The notes under the pieces were generated by a model. That model did not search any database, was not told the origin of the DNA, and was given only the letters and a program-made list of their open reading frames with translations. From Candidatus Phosphoribacter baldrii (GTDB lineage: Bacteria; Actinomycetota; Actinomycetes; Actinomycetales; Dermatophilaceae), in contig JADIZV010000001.1 of NCBI GenBank assembly GCA_016704565.1, forward strand, positions 248,001 through 312,000: a stretch of DNA of 64,000 bases, written 5' to 3'. Below, in pieces: positions 62,101-64,000 of this stretch. The position numbers and the translations under genes are program-made. Each line of letters starts with the position of its first letter. The first letter of the stretch is position 1.

Positions 62101-62406
62101 GCGGGCCGGGCCGTTGAGCCGCCCGAATAGCCCGACGCGGTCGTTGGTCACCCAGACGGCGCCGTCATTGGGCTCGACGCGTTGGGTGGGATAGCCCGGG
62201 CTGCGTGTTGCGACGACCCCGATCGCCCCAGCGGCGAGGGCGACCACGCCCAGGGCGGCGGTGCTGCGCCGGCGCGCCGCCCGGGCGGCGACGCCGCGTC
62301 GGCTCCCGGGTCGCCCGGCCTTCGCGGCGGGGAGCGCCGCCAACAGGGTATGCCGTGTCGCTTCGGCGAGGTCGCCCAGTTTCCCAAGCATGCCGAGTGC
62401 TGCCAC
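56110..62406 (-). CDS. Giant membrane-anchored surface protein with propeller-like, Ig-like and FN3 domains
   Basis: About 2,098 residues. A short basic cytosolic start (AGRPGSRRGVAARAARRR) precedes one membrane helix (TAALGVVALAAGAIGVVAT). A propeller-like external domain follows (DVLQAGATVVARDRVAGRLAP to LEGATSIMAPQLRQN). A long series of cadherin/Ig-like repeats comes next (each with a DNDA/NDADP or TVTIRPLDND-type string), then at least three fibronectin type III domains (PGAPVSVGG, PPAPTSLRTS and PEAPTLTPVE beginnings). Such proteins sit beside MoxR-DUF58-transglutaminase sets in Actinobacteria and are thought to be adhesins or cell-surface scaffolds. I start at GTG 62406, with AGGGGG ten bases upstream; a TTG at 62445 is possible. 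Confidence 0.88.
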   Translation of the reverse strand: MAALGMLGKLGDLAEATRHTLLAALPAAKAGRPGSRRGVAARAARRRSTAALGVVALAAGAIGVVATRSPGYPTQRVEPNDGAVWVTNDRVGLFGRLNGPARALDTALAPVDKTQNHQLDVLQAGATVVARDRVAGRLAPIDVRSGQLLKDRAIPSPPGAALSVGNGTVASLDPATGALRATWAPADAVASVDGLRPEDKPTTSVGIAPGLGVEARGAAATVGADGVVHLVGSSGQVATLRPDSAPGRFAVTTAELGAALQDVQVALVGDRLVIVDVIGASVVLPGQTPTALSGAVRGAVIQQNGPAAAEVLLATSTELLSLDLASGKLITLYDRGTGSPAAPVVFDGCRYAAWAGSPGAVVRVCGDAPPEVLALEGATSIMAPQLRQNRRTVVVNEGLSGAVWELPSGKRLDNWESVAPPPVTATPEKKPEGPSIVEADKEPTAVADELAARPGRTSQLHLLDNDANPSGSVLSIRDVSDPRPSSATLSIAPDGQSVQITLAPGSGPVSFTYTIDDGKSHQSTAPVTVAIRQPTDNAPPQLRDRFTARVFPVASQGRLALPVIGDWRDPDSDPVVLASALDGTVVVPVSSDGRIHFAAPVEPGPHKIGYTVTDGDKTASAEIPVDVLAKGSSATSAATTEPDVSRGEVDKAVTIRPLDNDLPGTDPTTPSARLELAGEVVAPEGTTVTTDVKTGDVTLTAGAPGTYLLTYTAAYGMAPYARGTIRVDISQPRPRDTAPTAMLDQAVVYGQTPALIDVLANDVDPTGRLLAVQAAEPVDGASLEVAVVRGRWLRIRSTAPTLSPNPQRIRYTLTNGVSASVTGDVSVLQMPPPVDGNPTAVDDFATVRAGDSVVVPVLDNDADPTNQPLTLVTRVDGQARAGTLPVTTGTAGVATGNAYVSATLLRYQAPAITTAMTVVITYVAEDPDGNRATGTAYVTVVPPPTPDRPDQAPTPPVLEGRVVAGDTMTIQIPSSGADPDGDSVTLVGLGSVPAHGRVMAMSPSSITYQAYPTSAETDEFTYVVTDRYERVATGLIRIAVLPPGQPQPVVAVDDILTAAPGASVIVEPLRNDIVAVGDVARLAPLEPLNPELGGQASVDAEAGTMRVTAPQGLAPLSVRYAVRGASGEPSSATVTVRALPGFNIPPVARGAFASPEGTATTVTVDVLATAYDPDGGDRRLTVSNVFTVAGAKVDGGKVTVPVAGVPQIVPFEVTDADGAAALGVIYVPAVGSGGPHVKPFAQVNVDQDSSVGVTLADVVIDPAGKPVILTRSDRLFASPAGMVAIEAVSKDQIKVIALKGYVGPASVSFEVTDGTSTTDPAGKRALITVPVQVGPETPVLRCPPTEITVVQGGQSRPISIPELCHVWTARAATYDALQFVGRFPNQDLGLTVSNGDPRRLVVTAGGEAIPDSRAQLQVTVPGTKAVPAVMTVHVLPSAPPTMSPVSIVGVRAGTSATVNIAGYINSQLGAPDRAIVSVARSGAEARVETNGKTTLTVTPDLQAKGRIVLTVTVTDIAETSRRDRHGVGTVTVDVLGLPDAPGAPVSVGGTASHEATLTWAVPANNGLPIDYYTLTWSGGTQRCTATPCRVTGLLNTTAYVFTVAAHNPVGDGPPSQPSAPVRPDQVPPAPTSLRTSDPQDHSLVVSWEPPKVDGSPATKYLVSWPGDSMESTGTSVTANGLDNSVVTTFQVKAMNDAGWGPAATVTGQSAGLPPRPEAPTLTPVEILDGARQTVNVSWSSVVPNGPGDTTYVVTRTGPDGAKDICTTTTTNCEAPDVVNDGSTYTFTVVARNDVFSSPPSPSTPLIAVGRPGSFSGLDAQATGVSRQVSLSFTSPAAHDKQVTITCMVGGTECGTWTAPEQPTRFDQLVSVPENGSPAQITLTARNSSPIPSEAVVTSDIVYGPVGQIRIVNPRPEGPYAAFSVAVDPQGLPVTVTVKVSVGGRTMANVTEDTTGGPFSVTHSVKVGFGQSVAIWVEATRRIKGTSDTTTDTATTTTGQGTVTLTGTPASTCVAGQPCTDVQVSIAVRNMAFTKRVGCTISLRNQDWGPFSLTTSSTGGGSVDVPEADFLATTGTAYDVTCDDSSAPSAPVTTTWTAP

Positions 62407-62502
62407 AGTCGTGTCACCCCCTGGTGTCGCCGCGTCCGCGGGCAAGCCGCGAGCTGCCGCTATTGTCCGGTAAACCCGGCCCGCCTCGCCAATCGACGCC
62501 CG

Positions 62503-63135
62503 TCAGCGGAAGGTCGGCGGCGGAGCCGCCGGGTCTAGATACGCCGCCAACTCCGCGACCGGAGTCTTGTAGTCATCCGGATCGAAGCTGATCTTCTCCA
62601 GGATCCGAGGGGCCGTCTTGATGTCGTAGTAGCAGCCATAGGAGCCGCAGCCCCCGTTCAGGTGTAGCGACCCGTTGCGCAGGTTCATCCCATGACTGAT
62701 CCCCGCCTGCCCCCACCCATTCGCTGCCGCAGCCTTCACCATCGCCGCCTCAACCCGAGGCCACTCACTCGACGGGAGCTCCCCGAAACTCACACGGAGC
62801 ATCGCCCTATACCAACCCCCGTTGTCCGTGTTTGATTGCACGACGAACACGGCCCACTGATACCGCAAACCGCTGGAGGCCAGCAGCGGCAACCACGCCG
62901 CCACCAACCGACGCCGCAACTCAGCACGACGCTCCTGCGGCGTATCCCCCAACCCCGTGATCGGCTCAAACGGACGATCAGGATCAAGACTAGACACCGA
63001 CGACCCCCCACTCCCTGAGACAGGACCCGACGACACCGACCCTGACGAACACCCAGACAACACCAACACCACCACCGTCACCACCACGAGCGGTGACCAC
63101 CACGAGACCTGACCCGACCGCTTCACTGTCCTCAC
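62503..63135 (-). CDS. Tandem-repeat lipoprotein, copy 1
   Basis: One of three adjacent paralogues. Signal region WWSPLVVVTVVVLVLSGC ends in a lipobox (LSGC), followed by a Ser/Gly linker and a mature domain from about PFEPITGLGDTPQERRAELR. The domain contains ASSGLRYQWAVFVVQSNTD, NGGWYRAMLRVSFGE and a cysteine pair in LHLNGGCGSYGCYYDI, probably a disulfide, then ends PAAPPPTFR. I recognise no family. GTG 63135 is preferred (GGAGG eight bases upstream; conserved VRT start); TTG 63180, overlapping the copy 2 stop, is the alternative. The copies lie just upstream of the giant surface gene on the same strand, close to the type VII genes. Confidence 0.82.
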   Translation of the reverse strand: MRTVKRSGQVSWWSPLVVVTVVVLVLSGCSSGSVSSGPVSGSGGSSVSSLDPDRPFEPITGLGDTPQERRAELRRRLVAAWLPLLASSGLRYQWAVFVVQSNTDNGGWYRAMLRVSFGELPSSEWPRVEAAMVKAAAANGWGQAGISHGMNLRNGSLHLNGGCGSYGCYYDIKTAPRILEKISFDPDDYKTPVAELAAYLDPAAPPPTFR

Positions 63136-63176
63136 CGTCCCCACCTCCACGATCGGTCTCACCACCTCGATGTCCG

Positions 63177-63836
63177 TCAACGGAAGGTCGGCGTCGGAGC
63201 CGCCGGGTCTAGATACGCCGCCAACTCCGCGACCGGAGTCTTGTAGTCATCCGGATCGAAATGAACCCTCTCCAGGATCCGAGGGGCCGTCTTGATGTTG
63301 TAGTAGCAGCCATCGGAGCCGCAGCCCCCGTTCAGGTGCAGCGACCCGTTGCGCAGGTTCATCCCATGACTGATCCCCGCCTGCCCCCACCCATTCGCTG
63401 CCGCAGCCTTCACCATCGCCGCCTCAACCCGAGACCACTCACTCGACGGGGGTTTCCCGAAACTCACATGAATCGCCGCCCCATACCAGCCACCGTTGTC
63501 CGTGTTCACTTTCACCCCGAACAAGGCCCACTGATACCGCAAACCGCTGGAAGCCAGCAGCGGCAACCACGCCGCCACCAACCGACGCCGCAACTCAGCC
63601 CGACGCTCCTGCGGCGTATCCCCCAACCCCGTGATCGGCTCAAACGGACGATCAGGATCAAGACTAGACACCGACGACCCCCCACTCCCTGACACAGGAC
63701 CCGACGACACCGACGCCGACGAACACCCAGACAGCACCAACACCAACACCACCACCACGAGCGGCGACCACCACGAGACCTGACGTGACCGCTTCAAGGT
63801 CGTCCTCACGTTCCACGCATCGCCAATCGGGCTCAT
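63177..63836 (-). CDS. Tandem-repeat lipoprotein, copy 2
   Basis: Close paralogue of copy 1 with the same signal (WWSPLVVVVLVLVLSGC), linker and C-terminal half; long DNA tracts are nearly identical. Differences cluster in one central block, where AVFVVQSNTDNGGWYRAMLRV of copy 1 becomes ALFGVKVNTDNGGWYGAAIHV, and near the end (LERVHFDPDDY against LEKISFDPDDY). The CGS-GC cysteine pair is kept. ATG 63836 is used; GTG at 63839 or 63809 is possible. Recent duplication with local diversification is likely. Confidence 0.82.
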   Translation of the reverse strand: MSPIGDAWNVRTTLKRSRQVSWWSPLVVVVLVLVLSGCSSASVSSGPVSGSGGSSVSSLDPDRPFEPITGLGDTPQERRAELRRRLVAAWLPLLASSGLRYQWALFGVKVNTDNGGWYGAAIHVSFGKPPSSEWSRVEAAMVKAAAANGWGQAGISHGMNLRNGSLHLNGGCGSDGCYYNIKTAPRILERVHFDPDDYKTPVAELAAYLDPAAPTPTFR

Positions 63837-63849
63837 CACATCGACACCG

Positions 63850-64000
63850 CTACCGGAAGGTCGGCGGCGGAGCCGCCGGGTCTAGATACGCCGCCAACTC
63901 CGCGACCGGAGTCTTGTAGTCATCCGGATCGAAGCTGATCTTCTCCAGGATCCGAGGGGCTGTCTTGATCACATAGTCGCAGCCATAGGAGCCGCAGCCC
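63850..64000 (-). CDS. Tandem-repeat lipoprotein, copy 3, cut by window edge
   Basis: The C-terminal 49 residues of a third paralogue, read on the minus strand: GCGSYGCDYVIKTAPRILEK and onward to PAAPPPTFR, then TAG at 63850-63852. It resembles copy 1 more than copy 2 in this part (LEKISFDPDDY, PPPTFR) but has CDYVIK in place of CYYDIK. The gene continues beyond the window, so more copies may follow. Confidence 0.8.
   Translation of the reverse strand, partial: GCGSYGCDYVIKTAPRILEKISFDPDDYKTPVAELAAYLDPAAPPPTFR

Overview
The window is high-GC actinobacterial DNA. It is dense with genes, many start at GTG, adjacent starts and stops often overlap (ATGA, GTGA), and no rRNA, transposase, integrase or CRISPR array is visible. 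Gene order around galU-moeA-rimJ, rsmI and the mannosyltransferase is typical of Actinobacteria. The protein set suggests a micrococcal or intrasporangial lineage such as Intrasporangiaceae, but that family-level placement is inference.

Layout. 0-9.9 kb: a partial membrane protein, a YdbS/YdbT-type PH-domain pair, an SRPBCC protein, RsmI, a CPBP protease, a cation diffusion transporter, a protein O-mannosyltransferase and an LpqC-like lipoprotein esterase. 10-15 kb: a small unknown gene, a DUF222/HNH protein, tRNA-Ala(CGC), a probable manganese riboswitch ahead of terC, and an AI-2E-type permease. 14.8-20.3 kb: a minus-strand run of a GlpR/SepX-like membrane protein, a RimJ-like acetyltransferase, MoaB/Mog, MoaC, MoeA and a eukaryotic-type UDP-glucose pyrophosphorylase. 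20-33 kb: penicillin-acylase-family hydrolase, a K+/H+ antiporter, an FmdB zinc ribbon, MTA phosphorylase, a SAF-domain protein, MscL, a degenerate DUF4011 helicase with a Vsr-like nuclease domain, a metallophosphoesterase and tRNA-Pro(CGG).

33-44 kb is a sugar-utilisation locus. xylA-xylB run one way. A six-gene operon runs the other way: binding lipoprotein, two permeases, a GH28 polygalacturonase-like enzyme, a GH2 beta-mannosidase and a LacI repressor. The shared intergenic region carries a promoter and two related operator-like sites. The likely job is uptake and breakdown of plant cell-wall oligosaccharides, with an ATPase supplied from elsewhere.

44-64 kb holds a DUF2231/cytochrome-b5 membrane protein, an acyl-CoA synthetase, and then part of a type VII secretion neighbourhood. 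That neighbourhood has EccE, EccB and a proline-rich partner. Facing them is a minus-strand operon of three tandem lipoproteins, a ~2,100-residue Ig-like/FN3 surface protein, MoxR, DUF58 and a transglutaminase-like protein whose catalytic Cys and His are missing. EccC, EccD, MycP and WXG100 substrates are not in the window.

The strongest unexplained signal is a non-palindromic octamer, GTATGCCG/CGGCATAC, present about 100 times in both orientations. It falls mostly inside genes, where it forces otherwise rare codons, and in places as inverted pairs, much like DNA uptake sequences of Pasteurellaceae and Neisseria.
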